A DNA stretch of 64,000 nt from Archilochus colubris. Taxonomy: Eukaryota > Chordata > Aves > Apodiformes > Trochilidae. Within the stretch, counting starts at the first letter, position 1. Every line of letters begins with the position of its first letter. Made by a program: the position numbers and the translations under genes. Of this stretch, positions 50,501 to 63,480 are shown in pieces. Where the stretch lies: positions 14,784,609 to 14,848,608 of the forward strand of contig CM041084.1 of the NCBI GenBank assembly GCA_023079485.1. Reading direction: 5' to 3'. The notes beneath the pieces are model-generated. The model was not told where the DNA came from. It saw only the letters and a list, made by a program, of their open reading frames with translations, and did no database searches.

Positions 50501-52785
50501 CAGATTGTTGTTCCACCTCTTTCAAACTGTGATTCTACTTCTTATACCCTTCTTAAAACAGTGGCTAATTTGTAAGAGGCAAAAAACCCCAGACTTTCAA
50601 TAGTATTATTTTTAATATTTATTTTCTTGATTCTGCTGCTACAGCACTTGATTCCTTTTAGTTCATGAACATCTGTTGAGAAATATGTTATTTATCATCT
50701 TAGATTTTATTCTCTCTGTAAGGTGAAACAACTGTCCATTCTTTTGATGAATCAAGAATCAGCTACTTGTCCTTCATAGGAGGACAAATACTCAGCTTCA
50801 GTGTTGGAGTTTTTAAGCACACTGAATTAAATTTGTCCAGTTTGCCTTTCTAGTATGAAACCTCTGTGACTTCTTTGGAGAAAGCAGGAGTGTGCTATCA
50901 AGACTGCTGGTCTGGAGCTCTCTGGAAGCAGCCCTGGGCAATATGTTATATGCTACAGACAGCTCAGCCATTTCATTCTCACATCATTCACAAGGAAGAG
51001 CACATTTGATCTGAAGAATTTGTTGTTCATTTTGCTCACTGCTCTCATTTTATCAAACTCTTAACAACCTGTTTGAAGGCAGTGTCCTCTTGCAAAGGAG
51101 CAGAGCTGGACAGAAGTGAACTTGCCCCAATCTCCTACAATGTGAACAGGCTTACCTAAAACCATTGTTTTTTTGTTTGGTCACCTTATTTTTTTCAAGT
51201 GCCACTTCTAGACATTAATCAGTTTCTAGTAATACAGCAAGCTTATTGTTTCTGACACCCAAAAAACAGGCTTAAATATTTTTCAGGCACCTTGTAAATT
51301 GTTCCCAAAACTCTTGCTTTGGCTTTCTTTTTGGTGTTTTTATCCTACCAGAGAAACCTAGCAGACCCTAACATGCTTTCTATTCCCTAGGCTGTACACC
51401 ATTTCAACTTTATGACAGAAGGTTGTCTTCTTTCTGTAGCTCCACCTGTATCACCATCTAATTGTACAAACTTTCTTGACCTTTCACAAAAGCCAGCCAC
51501 TTGCAGGTTACATGGGGATTTCAAGGCTTCAAGAAAATTTACACTGCTTGCAGCTGCCCCTTTTCAATTATCTTTAGGGTTAAGGAATTTTCTTACAGAC
51601 TTCACAGTTGGGGGTGCTTCAACACAACTACAAAGGACTTGTTTTGGACAACTGGAACATCCCTGCAGGAATGAAGTGTGATCGCTGTTAGTACAATTCC
51701 TCAATAGCAGCATTACCAATATCTTAACTCAAGTTCAGCACAGTTTAGGACAAGTAAAAACCAGTTTTTCCTGTAAGCTTTCCAATAATCTAGTCCTTCC
51801 TGTCTGGAGGAAGTGCCAAGCTGTATAACTGGAACACCAACTTCTTGCACAAATGTATTACCTTCTCTAAAAAGAGGACCAAGTGTGTCTGTGGTCTTCC
51901 TGGAATCTAACAGTCTTACAATGTAATTTCAAAGGCAGCTCCAGATCCTTCACATTATATTATCTATGAATCAAATCACTGTGGCAATGATTTTATTGTG
52001 ACCTTGGGGGGATGACAAAGTTCAACTGGGGATGATGTTATTGTGTGTTTTTGCATATATTTACATATTAATGACAGAGCATGACAGTTGCTTGAACTGA
52101 AAGCTATCACCCCCCTTCAGCAATCACAGCTTTTATTTTTTCAGTTCTGCAGTTCACTTGTGTGCTGCATTCTCCACTGTAAGTATCTAATTAAATACAT
52201 GATAATTTTTCCCTACTGTATACTGTGCTAAAAGATTTTTCAGTTTGTGAGAACGCAGCAATGTTTACAACCTGATTGAATATTCCTTTTGAACACAAAT
52301 TGTTGGGCTAAATTTGAGCATTAATAAAATTATTTTTATTTAATAAAAGCATATATATGAATAAGATGATTCAGGTATCTTAATACTGCATTTAAATTAT
52401 TCTTTTATAAATCATGTCTCTTATTGAGATATGCAGTCAGAATTAGCTTTCGTATTAGAAAAGGTTGGGAAAGTTCATCTGTGTTCAATGCTATCCAGGT
52501 CAGTACTGACTGCTGGGAAGTCACAATGATTGAGACCAAAATTTTGGAAGTAATAAGCTCTTTACACCAATGACACTAAGTGATTTCAAGATCAGTACAT
52601 TGCAGACATATTTAACCTGAATCCTATAAGTATCAAGCTACACTGTCAAAGATGTATAAGGTCATGGAACCTGGCAGAGATGATATGCAAGTCTCCATGT
52701 ACATGTAAAAAGAATTCCTTGGAGACATGATCTAGAACAAAAATGCATACCAATAGCCATAGTCATAAAACAAGAATTAATTTTA

Positions 52786-53247
52786 TGCCGGAGTGTGTCC
52801 AGAGAAGGGCCACGAGGATGATCAGAGGGCTGGAGCACCTCTCCTGTGAGAACAGACTGAGAGAGTTGGGGTTATTCAGTCTGGAGAGGAGAAGGCTCTG
52901 AGGAGACCTTATTGTAGCCTTCAGTGTCTGAAGGGGGCTACAAGAAATCTGTGAGGGACTTTTTAGGATGTCAGGTAGTGACAGGACTAGGGGGAATGGT
53001 TTCAAAGTAGAGGAGGGTAGATTTAGATTAGATATATAGGAAGAATTTCTTCACCATGAGGGAGGTGAGACACTGGAACAGGTTGCCCAGAGAGGTGGTG
53101 GAAGCCCCATCCCTGAAGGTTTTTAAGGCCAGGCTTGACAGGGCTATGAACAACCTGATCTAGTGGGAGGTGTCCTTGCCCATGGTAGGGGGGTTGGAAC
53201 TGGATGATCTTAAAGGTCCCTTCCAACCCTGAAAATTCTATGATTTT
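52786..53247 (+). mobile_element. CR1 LINE, 5'-truncated 3' end
   Basis: About 460 bp of CR1, from GTGTCCAGAGAAGGGCCACG through GAGAGTTGGGGTTATTCAG, GAAGAATTTCTTCACCATGA and GTTGGAACTGGATGATCTTA to the tail ATTCTATGATTTT. Plus orientation, antisense to ZEB1. This is the best-preserved of the single-orientation CR1 copies here. Confidence 0.95.
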
Positions 53248-55950
53248 AGCAGTGCTTACTGAGATTAAACAGTAACTAATATAGCCTGGCAGCTTTTCAC
53301 AGAAGTTTAAAGAGCAAGTAAAAAGACATTATCTACTGTAATTTTTACAGAACTTCATTTTCAGACTTAGATACTCATATGCTTTTAATAACTTTGTTTT
53401 CTTCAAGCCATGAGGTAAAATTTGAAGGGATTACTAACATCCAAAAAACCAAAACAACCCACTCAAATCAAAGTAATTTTAAGACAAATTGACAGTAAAA
53501 TTAAAGCTATTCACAGCCAAATCTTGAAGTTTGTTATACACAAAACATAATAAAAATAAGAATGTTTCATATTCGTTTTGACAGGATATTTTGAAGAAAC
53601 CTGAATTTCTTATTTTAAAATATCTGAATCATCAAGGTTTGAGTACTGTATACTGAGCTCACAGGTAAATATTTTCAGTAGCTATATGAATGTATAAATA
53701 TGAAGAACTACAACATGTTCATTGAGCCCCACAGTCCTTATCAGCACTACGATTCATCAGTCCCATTTTAGCAACAGGGAATGTTATCATACAGAAAACT
53801 CTAACCTGATTTCAAAGTGAAGAAAAGTATATTCTTGATTAACTAATAAACAAGACAGGAGAACAGCTTCATTGGAAACTATAGATACTCTCCAGTCATG
53901 AAAATTACAGAATAGCTTTAGAGAGAAGAAAAAAGTTTAAAAGTTTAAAAGTTGACCCAATTTTATCTATTTTGTTGTACATCGTTATTTCCTTTTGAAG
54001 GATCTCATCACTAATGCATCTTTGTCTTATCCTATCAGGATAAAGTTTTTGGTTTTTTTTTTAATTTTTTTTCCTTTTTAGACTGTTTTAACCTGAGTTT
54101 ACCATGCATGACTTAAACATGATATGCAAGAGCTCTACAGCTACTGCAGTGAGGAATCAGAAACTGCCAAAGGCTGGTTCACTGAAAATTACTAAGCATT
54201 GGTCCAGGGGGCAGGAATGGGAAGGACAAGAGCTCCATCTAAGATAAGGGAAAAGTCTCAGTGGTTAGTTAATTAGTAGAGGCAAAGCTGCTACCGAGTA
54301 CAGACCAATGGGAGTCACTCTGACACAGCAAAGTGGTATCAGGACAAGAAGACAGTGGAGAACACTTGGCCATGTCCAAGGTCTTGCCACAAGTCCTATA
54401 CACAGCCACCTTCATGCACTTCATGCACAATATTATAAGATCCCAGCTCTGAGGTTTTGAACACAGGCCATGGGACATTTGATATGGTACTAAGAATAAA
54501 TGAAACTATTTATTACACCCACACCCTCAAAAAGCAAACCAGAACAAAAAAACAAACCCCCAAAACCTGCAAGACTGTACCTGATTGATGCACACAAGAG
54601 GGTTAGAGCTTGTAGCTTAGGGCATAAGACTGAAGGCCTGTTAATTACTGACTGGCTTACATATAGAATTTAGCACAGTTTAAAAATAGAAATAGACAAG
54701 AATATAAACTGAAATTTAGAATACAAGAGTAAAGATTACAGGCAGTTTATGTTAACTTCACTGTGTTTCAGGGGTTAAGTAACAAGCAGAGAGTAGAGAC
54801 ATAGGACAAAAGTTGAAATTTTCTGATTTTCATTCCCATATACTAGCCATGTAACTGTATAAAGTCACGCCATCAGAAAATTCATACAATATATGCCTCA
54901 GCTTTATTGTACTGTTCTTCACTATTCATTATATTGGTGCATGTTTTGATACCTGTATATACTGTTTAAAGAGAAAGACATATTTAGTAAATACTTCTTT
55001 ACCTACTGCCATCAACAACCAGCCTTTTGAAAATGGTTTCCTGAATGCTTTTGGTTTCTATCTAAACATCTGGAAGCCATATCCATGACATAGATGTGCA
55101 AAATTACTTATCATCTTTAATCTGAAAACAGGGAGGAAATAAAAACACTGGTGTTAAAATCAATATTGTTAGTTCTCAGGATTTGCTCTGGAATAATTCA
55201 AATGAGGAAAAAGAGAAAGAATGATGCTTTTCCATGGGCCAGGGGGTTTCCATTTCAACTTGTATGTAAGGAACAAAGATCTTTTCCAGTATAAAAGGCA
55301 GTAGCAGGACATTTTATAAAACCGTTTTTGAAGATTTTAAAAACAAGTTAATAATAGAAACATATTTTAAAACCAGAGGTTAGGAACAGTTTTATAAAGG
55401 GCACAGGAGGGGGGGAATGGTAAGAATTAAAATAAGAAATGCTTTCAAAAAATGCACTTTGCTGAGAGAACCAACAAAACAACTAAATGCTCAGTGGCAT
55501 CTGCATCTTCATAAGGGCATGACAGGATTTTTGATGGGCTAGCATTCTTTACCTGTGAAGTAGGGTAAGTGCCTTCTACCAGACCTTTCTGATTTCCTTT
55601 GAATTGCCTTACTTATCTTTCTATCTCCTCTGCACAAAAATGTGTGTAGAAAAAGTATGTAGGTCACAGAAAGATACTGCTGTGTAACTTCAATATTCAA
55701 ATACTCAAGAATTTGAAGTACTATTTTTTTTACTTGTCTTTAATAATAAAAATTTAGACAATTAACACATCAGTACATATATACATGCATTTCTCCTAAA
55801 GGACCATTTATTTGGTATCTGTAACACAAACAAAGCAAGAATTCACAGGAAAATCAAAATACAAAAAGTATTTTAAAGCAAGCAGTGTCTACAGAGCTCA
55901 ACAGAAGCCAAACCTGCAATAATTATTAGTTTTCTAGAAATTTGGAGAAA

Positions 55951-55991
55951 GTATATATATATATATATAAAATAATATATATGTATGTATG
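55951..55991. repeat. (TA)n microsatellite
   Basis: A run of alternating T and A followed by AATAATATATATGTATGTAT. Confidence 0.85.
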
Positions 55992-57087
55992 ACCTCTGAT
56001 ATCCCAGTTATAACATGGCAGTTATTACTCATGGAGGTATAACATCTGCATACCACCTCCATAAGGTGTATTTACATTAGGTATTGGTCTCGACAGCTTA
56101 GCTCTTGAAACTCAATTCTTCAAACAATGTCATGTATATTTCCAGAAGGCTGAACTCTTAAAAAGAAAACAGGTATTTTAGTTTTAGTATTTTAAAATTA
56201 AAGCTCAGCCTGGGCCTGCTCAGCTTGAATGCTTTTCCAGTATGACTATTCAAGGTTGCTTAATTACCTAGGATAAACAACATCTGCTTAAAGAATTGCC
56301 TTACTCATACTTAATAAATACCACTGCTGCTTAAGTGTATAATTCCCAGCTCTTAAGCATTTCATACTGCTCACAGAGTCAAAACTGTAAAATGATCCCA
56401 TCACTCAAGTTCTCAAAGGAATAAGAGTTATAAAAGATTCAGACAACTAGTTTAACATAACGGAAGAGACAGACATTTACTTTTAAACCTGAAACCACTT
56501 TCAGGAAGAAAACCGACAAATCTTCAAAAAAAAGAACATTTTCTCAGCATGCAATTGTAAGGGCCAACCTGAGGAAGACACCTTCTCAAGGGTGACATCA
56601 GAGTCCCACAAAGCAGTGCCCAGATACAGTGACAAGCACATACAATTACAAACATTGTTATATCTCTGCATGGGCTGAGGAAAGACTTGCATAAATATTT
56701 CCATAGGATTCTCCAAGTAGGTCAAGCAGTACAGTTATGCACAACTATTCTTTGAAATAGCTCAAAACTTCCTGAAGAATCAAAATTAACTTTTTCAAGC
56801 ACCTTAAAACAATGAACACAGCTTGCACCCAAAGAAAATTAAAAAACCGCAAATCTGAAAGTAAGCTACAAATGCTTAAGATAGTTACATACAAATAAGA
56901 TGTATTCCCAAAAGCCACAGAAGCACCAGAATTTCTCCTTCAGTGTAAGATTAGCATGTAAATAACTCTACAGCTTTGAATCTGATGAAAAGAGCTATCT
57001 CTCTCCCTGCCCTGTAAGCCTGTACTTTACTAATGACTTACTGTAAACAGAAAGACTACAACATTCGAAGGTTAAAAAGACTATTTA

Positions 57088-57137
57088 CCAAACAAAAAAA
57101 CCAAAAAACCCAAAAAAATCCAAAACCAAACCAACCC
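57088..57137. repeat. A/C-rich low-complexity tract
   Basis: Almost free of G and T: repeated AAACC and AAAAACC units. Confidence 0.75.
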
Positions 57138-57271
57138 TTCCCCTTAGAATTTATTTAGGAGATATCCCTGGAGTGCTTTCAGGGATGAAGCTTTCATTCT
57201 TGAAGAGATGTCTAAGGCATCAAGCAATACAAATTTTAAATTTGTCTTTGTTTTCTAACATCCCTCACTGC

Positions 57272-57303
57272 CCCCCCCCAAAAAAAAAAACCAAAAAAAA
57301 ACA
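57272..57303. repeat. C9/A-run tract
   Basis: A run of C passes directly into a run of A and ACC units. This is simple sequence. Confidence 0.75.
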
Positions 57304-58205
57304 CATGCAGATAAACGAATGTGTGAAACAAAGAGCTACAAGGTTTGTCTTGAAGTATGCATTTGGTTGAGGGTAGGTTGTGGGACTGGTGAGCATGAGA
57401 GCACAAGAGATGTTATTTTAATGTCAATACTATTATTGAATTTGAATCAGACAAAAATATCAGTAGATCAGTAAAATGATCAGTAAAAAGAACAACACTG
57501 CTTAAAATGGGTGAAATAGAAAACCAGTATCATACTTCAGAAGCTATTAGGTTACAAGGGACATTGCTTGGTGTTTATTCCAGTTTTGATTATTCTTCCC
57601 AAGCCCTGGCTGTGGGTTCTTGTCTGGATCAAGTTTGTTGCTTTCAATTAAAATTTGTAATAAAATGGATTATGAAGCTGCAAAGACACTTATTTATGAA
57701 GTAAAATGAAAACAAATTAGGATTTTCTCACAGATAAAAAGAATTTAAATATTAGACACCAAAACATGCAATGATGGGAGAGATGGATAGATGGCTGGAT
57801 GACACACACAAGCACTTATCAACTTGTTCTGAGTAAAGAATAGATTCTTTTCACAGAATCTTCCTGTTCTTTGATAATGAGGATTCTCATTATTCAAAGC
57901 TAGGATGGGAAAAGCACTATACCTCCAGTTAAATGATATCCCAAAACACTATTCCTTCTTCTGAAGTTTATCTCTCAGTAATTTCCCTATATCAGGGAAA
58001 ACAGAGAAAATCAAGAACAATATTCTGTGCAACTCCAGGAGAAATTCCAGTTCACAATCACTGACAACCTGGCTTTGCACTGAACAGCAATGCCATCAGC
58101 TTCTTACAACATCTACACACTGCTGAAATTTAGTACATACACAGGACATCCTAAAATGACAAGTCTTCTCAGTTATATTTACTCAAGCTTAGACAGGTCT
58201 TAGGA

Positions 58206-58342
58206 AAAAAAAAAACAAAAACAAAACCAAACCAAACCAAACAACAAATGAAAACAAACAAAAAACCCCAACAACCCAAACAAACTAACAAAAAAAAAAC
58301 CCAACAACCCAAACAAAAAAAAAAACCAAAACCCCAGCAAAA
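58206..58342. repeat. A/C-rich low-complexity tract
   Basis: About 137 bases made nearly only of A and C (AAACC, CCCAACAACCC). On the ZEB1 strand it is G/T-rich with several GGG/GGGG runs, so it could form G-quadruplexes in the transcript. Confidence 0.8.
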
Positions 58343-61232
58343 GGACTTCTTTTAATGGGTAAGTGTATGTATAGGGGGATTAAAAAAAAATAAATAAATC
58401 CACACCAGGCAACCTGCACCAGTAGAAACGGCAAACCACAGAAATCACAGGTTTTGTACCTCCTAACACACCCCACAAGAAACACAACTTTTCAGTTTAG
58501 TTTGATTCTTATAGTCACAGAGATAGAAAACAGCTGCAGGAAAAATCTGTGAGGAGAACATCTTGTTTTCAATTTCTGCTATCAAGATGCCCACAGACTG
58601 GTAACTTCTACGTTAAGCACACAAAATTCCTTCACAAGAAGTTTTTATCCTGAAAAATAGTGCAGACACCTAATGTTTTATGGCTCCTTTTCAGACAGCT
58701 GAGTATTACGACATAGTATTTAGGGAAAATTCATATTCCCTTGCAAGACATCACAGATCAAGTGACCAAATGAGAAAAACAAGAACTAATTCTAAAAAAT
58801 TTACATTGACAGCTTGGAACAGAAAGACCTCCCCTGAGTCTGGCAAGTTTATGACCTCTGAGAAGCCAATCTAGGCAAAACCAGAGCCTAAATCTCTAAA
58901 TCAGAAAATCAGTCCTCTCCCATCCTGTGTCCTGTCCCATCGTCCCCCCCTCCACCTTCTAGCTTTATGCAGCTTTCTGACAATTCTGTTTATTACATTT
59001 TTATATGAACTTTATATATTTTAAATCTTCTCATGTTCAGTAATCTCTCTATCCATGCATTTACTGACTTCATTATCTCTCCTACAGAGGACAAGCCCAC
59101 CCCCCAATCCCTAAATCTATGTAAAACATATGGAAGAAATTCCTTTAAGTAACAGTTTTATTTTAATTTTTCTTATAAATCCATTAGACTTCATGAGAGC
59201 ATACTTATACATACACACAGAAGTACATATATTCATGTGCATCCTTTCAAGACAGCAAGTGTATGGGTCTGTTGTTTAGGCTGCAAATTATTATTCTATT
59301 ATTATATTATTCTGTGAGGAAAGGTTGAATGACTAATTGCACACAGTTTGCACTATGATCCAAACTGCAGGCTGAATGAAATGCTCATCTGGGTTTTTTT
59401 TACCTCTTCCATGCAGCAGCAGAACACTAGGAGACAAGAGAGAAGGTGTGAACCCATCATTCAGAACTTACGCACATTCCCCCAAACAGAACCCGAGCTG
59501 AAGCAGGTGTGTCTATCACCCCTCATATTTATTTTTATATTATGGTATAACTATTTCTGGCTACACAGTGAGACATCACTGAATGTTTAATGTTTTTAAG
59601 GAAAACTGCATGGCTTAATAGCAGCAACATAACAGAACGTCCACCCTCAATGACTTGGGCATTGCTGCTACTGACACACTGTCCCTTGACCAGAAACATT
59701 TATTAGGATTCAGAAGATGTAACTGTAACACCATAAATGGGAAGAAAAAAGAAGGGGGACCTGCAGATTCAGAACCTGTAACACCTAACAATGAACCTGG
59801 TCTTTTTTGTGGTAACTGCCTAACCAAACAACACAAAATTTTAATCACAAATAATCCTGGTTTCCAGCTTTTTATAAACCCCTAGAATTACCAATTAAGG
59901 GTGCTGGAGCTGGGGGGAAATGGCAAGCCTTCAACAACAATTCTGCTACAAAAACTTCTTGTGGAATTATGGTTTTAAGTATAGCCCATTTGGGTTAAAG
60001 TGTTCAATATGCAGAGCCATCAGGATCACAAAACATGGAAGTGATCTTGATCCACTCTGTAACTGTGCATTATATACAGGCACAAGAACAACAAAAGGAG
60101 TCAAGCCCTCCCTTTGACAAGGACTCTGGCTCATTTCGTATTTGTTAGCAGGCTCAATAAATACCTGAAATGGGACTGGAAAGCTATGCTAAGTCTGACA
60201 TTCTTCCCCACCCTTTTGTCCCTCCCAAACAGAGCAGATTGGCAGGGTTTATTGTTGCTCTGCACAGAGTAACAGGAATTAATGCCATCATTGCTCTGGA
60301 CTTGGAACAAGTTTATTTTAACACACTTTTTAACATCATATGACAACAGCATTGCAGAATCTCTAACTTAATGTATAAAACTTTAGCTAAACATTCTTGT
60401 TTTTACTATTTTTTATTTTCAAACTATGAACCATTAAGGTCATAGAGATAAACTTTATTAACAGTGAATTTAGAACATACTTAGCTTTCTATTAAGAGAT
60501 TATGCATTTTAAACATTTCTACATGCCAATCACTGCTACAGTAACTGCACCCCAGCTTGTTGCATAGAAGAATGAATGGTTTATGACAAGTGTTAACAAG
60601 TTCAATTCAAAACACATAGGTTTTAAAAACTCACTATGTTGATGGCAGTCTGAATTTGAGACCATCTAGAGTAATGTGTTCAGCTGTATGTGTGCTCCAC
60701 TCCCTGACAATGGCAACGAATTATAAACACAAATGCATCAACCTTCTTCTGTGGAAGTCCTGCAGCAATGGAGAGATTACAGAGCAAAACCTATGACCTG
60801 CTGTGCCAGGTTGTGCTGTGCAAAAACAATGATGCAGCAGTTTCCATTAGCACCAATGCTTGCACACATCTTGCAAGAGCAGAGCCTCTTTAAATAGGTT
60901 AGAAGGGCATTCTGTAACTTGTTCAGCAACTGAGACACATCCAGCTTCCTCTCCTCCTTCCCCCTGCTCTTCTACATGCTGACAAGGGAGGTGCAAGAAA
61001 AAAATGGAAGAGCCAATACAAGGACAGTAGTTTACACTAAGAAATATAGTTCATATTCTGACAACTTTTTTTAAATCCTTCATAGTGACAGTGAATACAC
61101 ATAGTGCAGACTTACATCACTAATTCAGAGAACTATTCAGCAGCAGTCTTCACCTGTGTTCCATAAGGAGGGAGGATGTTTATGCAATTCAAAGAGAACG
61201 ATGTTTAAATTTGGCCCAGTAGCTTTATATTT

Positions 61233-61280
61233 TATGCACCATGCATAAAATGGTGCATATTACTACTATGTAGTAGTAAT
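61233..61280. repeat. Two abutting perfect 10-bp hairpins
   Basis: Stem 1 is TATGCACCAT (61233-61242) with ATGGTGCATA (61250-61259). Stem 2 is ATTACTACTA (61259-61268) with TAGTAGTAAT (61271-61280). They share one base at 61259. A competing palindrome (TTTATGC with GCATAAA) overlaps stem 1. Confidence 0.75.
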
Positions 61281-62190
61281 AGACTGAGTAGAAAAACTTC
61301 TCAATATTTAAACCTACAGCAGGCTGCTATATTAGATAGCTGTCTCCCTTAAATTGAACCATGAGAAGTTTTATGCAAGCAGAAAAGTGCCATTTGTCTA
61401 CTTCTATAGCAATCTTCTCTTCATTCTTAACCAAATATTATATTTTTAAGCTATCTGTAAGCACTCTCTCTTCTTTAACCTTTCATCTATTCTAAAAAAC
61501 TGTTTTGTTTAGCGCATCTGCTAATTAGCAACTAAACAGTATCTGGAACCAAAAACATAGGGTAAGGAGAGAATACAATAGAGACAGATGAGAGCAAAAA
61601 GGGAAAGTGACTTAAAAGTTGCATAAAGCCCCACCAACAGCAAATCACATGAATCCTAACACTGGAGTCCCTTCACAAGGCATGGATCTGCAAATTATTA
61701 CATTAATATGAAATGTCTGTCAACATCTACATATGAATAAATATACATCTATAAACATAGCTTAAAACATCTACTTCGGGCTGTGCTTTATTATCCATTG
61801 ATCTACTCCATTGAAAATAAAGCATGTAAAATTTAAGATTTAGTCAAACTGCAACTGTTTATATTTTACTGTTACAAGGAGAGCTAGTCATGTTTTTTAC
61901 AAGTAGTTTTGAATAATTTCAAGTGTTCAAGTAAAGGAAGTGCAACAGTCCTTGCTTCTGTACAGCAGCTCATGATACATTCTTCAGGAACGTGCTTTGC
62001 AACTGTTACCCAGGATGAATGTGTAGTTCTACACTTCTGTCTGCAAGGACAACTGCCTTTTTAAGACATAAAATTCCTGCAGCAGCTACGGGAGACACTG
62101 TTCTCATCATGATACTGTTAAATCCCATGACTGCAAAAAGACAGTTAAAAGTACTACTTTTGAAGAGGATAAATGGAAAAAGCTAAATGC

Positions 62191-62342
62191 TTAGAGATAC
62201 CTACCTACCTTAGAGGTAGGTTACTTAAATCAAGAAGAAACCCAGGTAGATGAAAACAACAAGCTTTACATCTATAATCCCATAATAAATCACTTCCCCC
62301 TTCCTGCCCGTGCCCCCCTTTCTTTCCTCACCCTCCCCCCCC
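62191..62342. repeat. Local direct duplication, copy 1 (right edge pair)
   Basis: Begins TTAGAGATACCTACCTACC and includes CAAGAAGAAACCCA, GTAGATGAAAA and CCCATAATAAATCACTTCC, then ends in a C-rich run. It matches 63344-63480 in the same orientation; this copy has additional T/C-rich bases before the terminal C run. Confidence 0.9.
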
Positions 62343-62468
62343 ATGTATGAACATCCTCCCAAACAGAGTGTACATTTAGCTTTTCCCCATAAATTTAGAC
62401 ATTTGGGCATCAGCTACCAAAAAATACATCAACTTGAGGATGCTCTTGTGGGTATGGTGGTTTTTTCT

Positions 62469-62537
62469 GGGTTGACAGTTGGACTCTGTGGTCTTAGATG
62501 TCTTCTCCAATCATGACAATTCTGTGATTCTATGATT
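62469..62537 (+). mobile_element. CR1 LINE, short 3' fragment
   Basis: GGGTTGACAGTTGGACTC and following bases end in ATTCTGTGATTCTATGAT, the CR1 3' terminus. Only about 70 bases are clear; the bases before 62469 may belong to it but are too diverged. Confidence 0.8.
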
Positions 62538-63343
62538 TAACTGTGGTGTAAATACACCCCTCTCTGCCAGCAAGGGTCTAGGATCATTATAAACAAAAGA
62601 ATTTCAGTAAAAGGTGCTGCTATTAATGCCTTCCCTGTAGGAAGTATGATCCAGCCTAATGGGAGGCAGCATTAGTCTTGCTGGGAGGTTTTTTCCTCAA
62701 CAGAATCCCTGCAATAGAGTGATAGTCCTGTCAGTATTGCTTAAAGTCAGGCCCTTCCTCACTTCAAACTTTCCTTAAGGAAAGCCACAAGATCTAGGGA
62801 CAAAATAATTTAACTTTCACAGGGGAGCTACTTTCCCAAAACACAAAGATCCTCTAAATATATTAAGACACAGACTACTGTGATTAGTTCAGCAACCTTT
62901 TTGCTCTCCCAGAACAGGGGACACAGCTTATTTGTCTTGCTTCCCAACTCCACTCCCATCTGAGATGAATAATCACTTACATCCTCTTTCTACCTCTTCA
63001 GTTAATAAGACTACCCCTTATACTGGAGAAAATACTTCTTTGGCTGCTTTTCACATAAAAGTTCAAAAGTAGGCTCCCAAGCACAACTGCAAGCTCAGTG
63101 ACCAGAAGACCAGCTGGTAGAAATACAGAAATACCATGGATTAGTTTCAAACCTTCATGTATTGAAGTACCTTAGGATGGTACTTGAAAGCTTGACAAAC
63201 ACAAACTATTACAGCTTGAAAAACTTATATAAGGTATTTTTTGTAACTATCTGAACACCACCACTGCCTAGCTTCCTTGACCTTTCCATGTACTAAAAGC
63301 TTCATAGCTGACAGACTTAATAGCACAAGTATCTAATTCATTA

Positions 63344-63480
63344 TTAGAGATACCTACCTACCTTAGAGATAGGTTACCTAAATCAAGAAGAAACCCAAGT
63401 AGATGAAAAGCAACAAACTTTACATCTATGAGCCCATAATAAATCACTTCCTCCTTCTTGCCCTTGCCCCCTCCCCCCCC
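63344..63480. repeat. Local direct duplication, copy 2 (right edge pair)
   Basis: Second copy of 62191-62342, 1.15 kb away and in the same orientation, differing at scattered positions and ending in a C-run at 63471-63480. Confidence 0.9.

Larger units (their letters stand above)
40082..52785 (-). other. ZEB1 intron 1, right-central part
   Basis: About 12.7 kb of intron. It contains G/T-rich and AT-rich low-complexity tracts (42177-42231, 43560-43630), an A-rich tract (46467-46504), a small hairpin at 46308-46330 and a purine-rich segment (46905-47500). Open frames of 70-167 codons occur but none resembles a known family. Confidence 0.75.
53248..62190 (-). other. ZEB1 intron 1, right part
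   Basis: About 9 kb of intron with (TA)n at 55951-55991, A/C-rich tracts at 57088-57137, 57272-57303 and 58206-58342, and a double hairpin at 61233-61280. Two Cys-containing open frames (59655-59885 and 59920-60117) are not recognised. Confidence 0.75.

Noticed and set aside
51412..51681. 89-codon plus-strand open frame
   Set aside because: Looks protein-like in places, but no family is recognised and the purported start is unremarkable; treated as a chance frame.
53930..53953. Short tandem AAAAGTTT units
   Set aside because: A three-unit simple repeat with no further structure.
61478..61486. Possible alternative ZEB1 first coding exon: minus strand ATGAAAG followed by GT
   Set aside because: A short ATGAAAG|GT could match an MK-starting isoform that I recall for mammalian ZEB1. 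The donor GTTAAA is weak, the motif is only 9 bases, and no promoter features are near. Chance is more likely.
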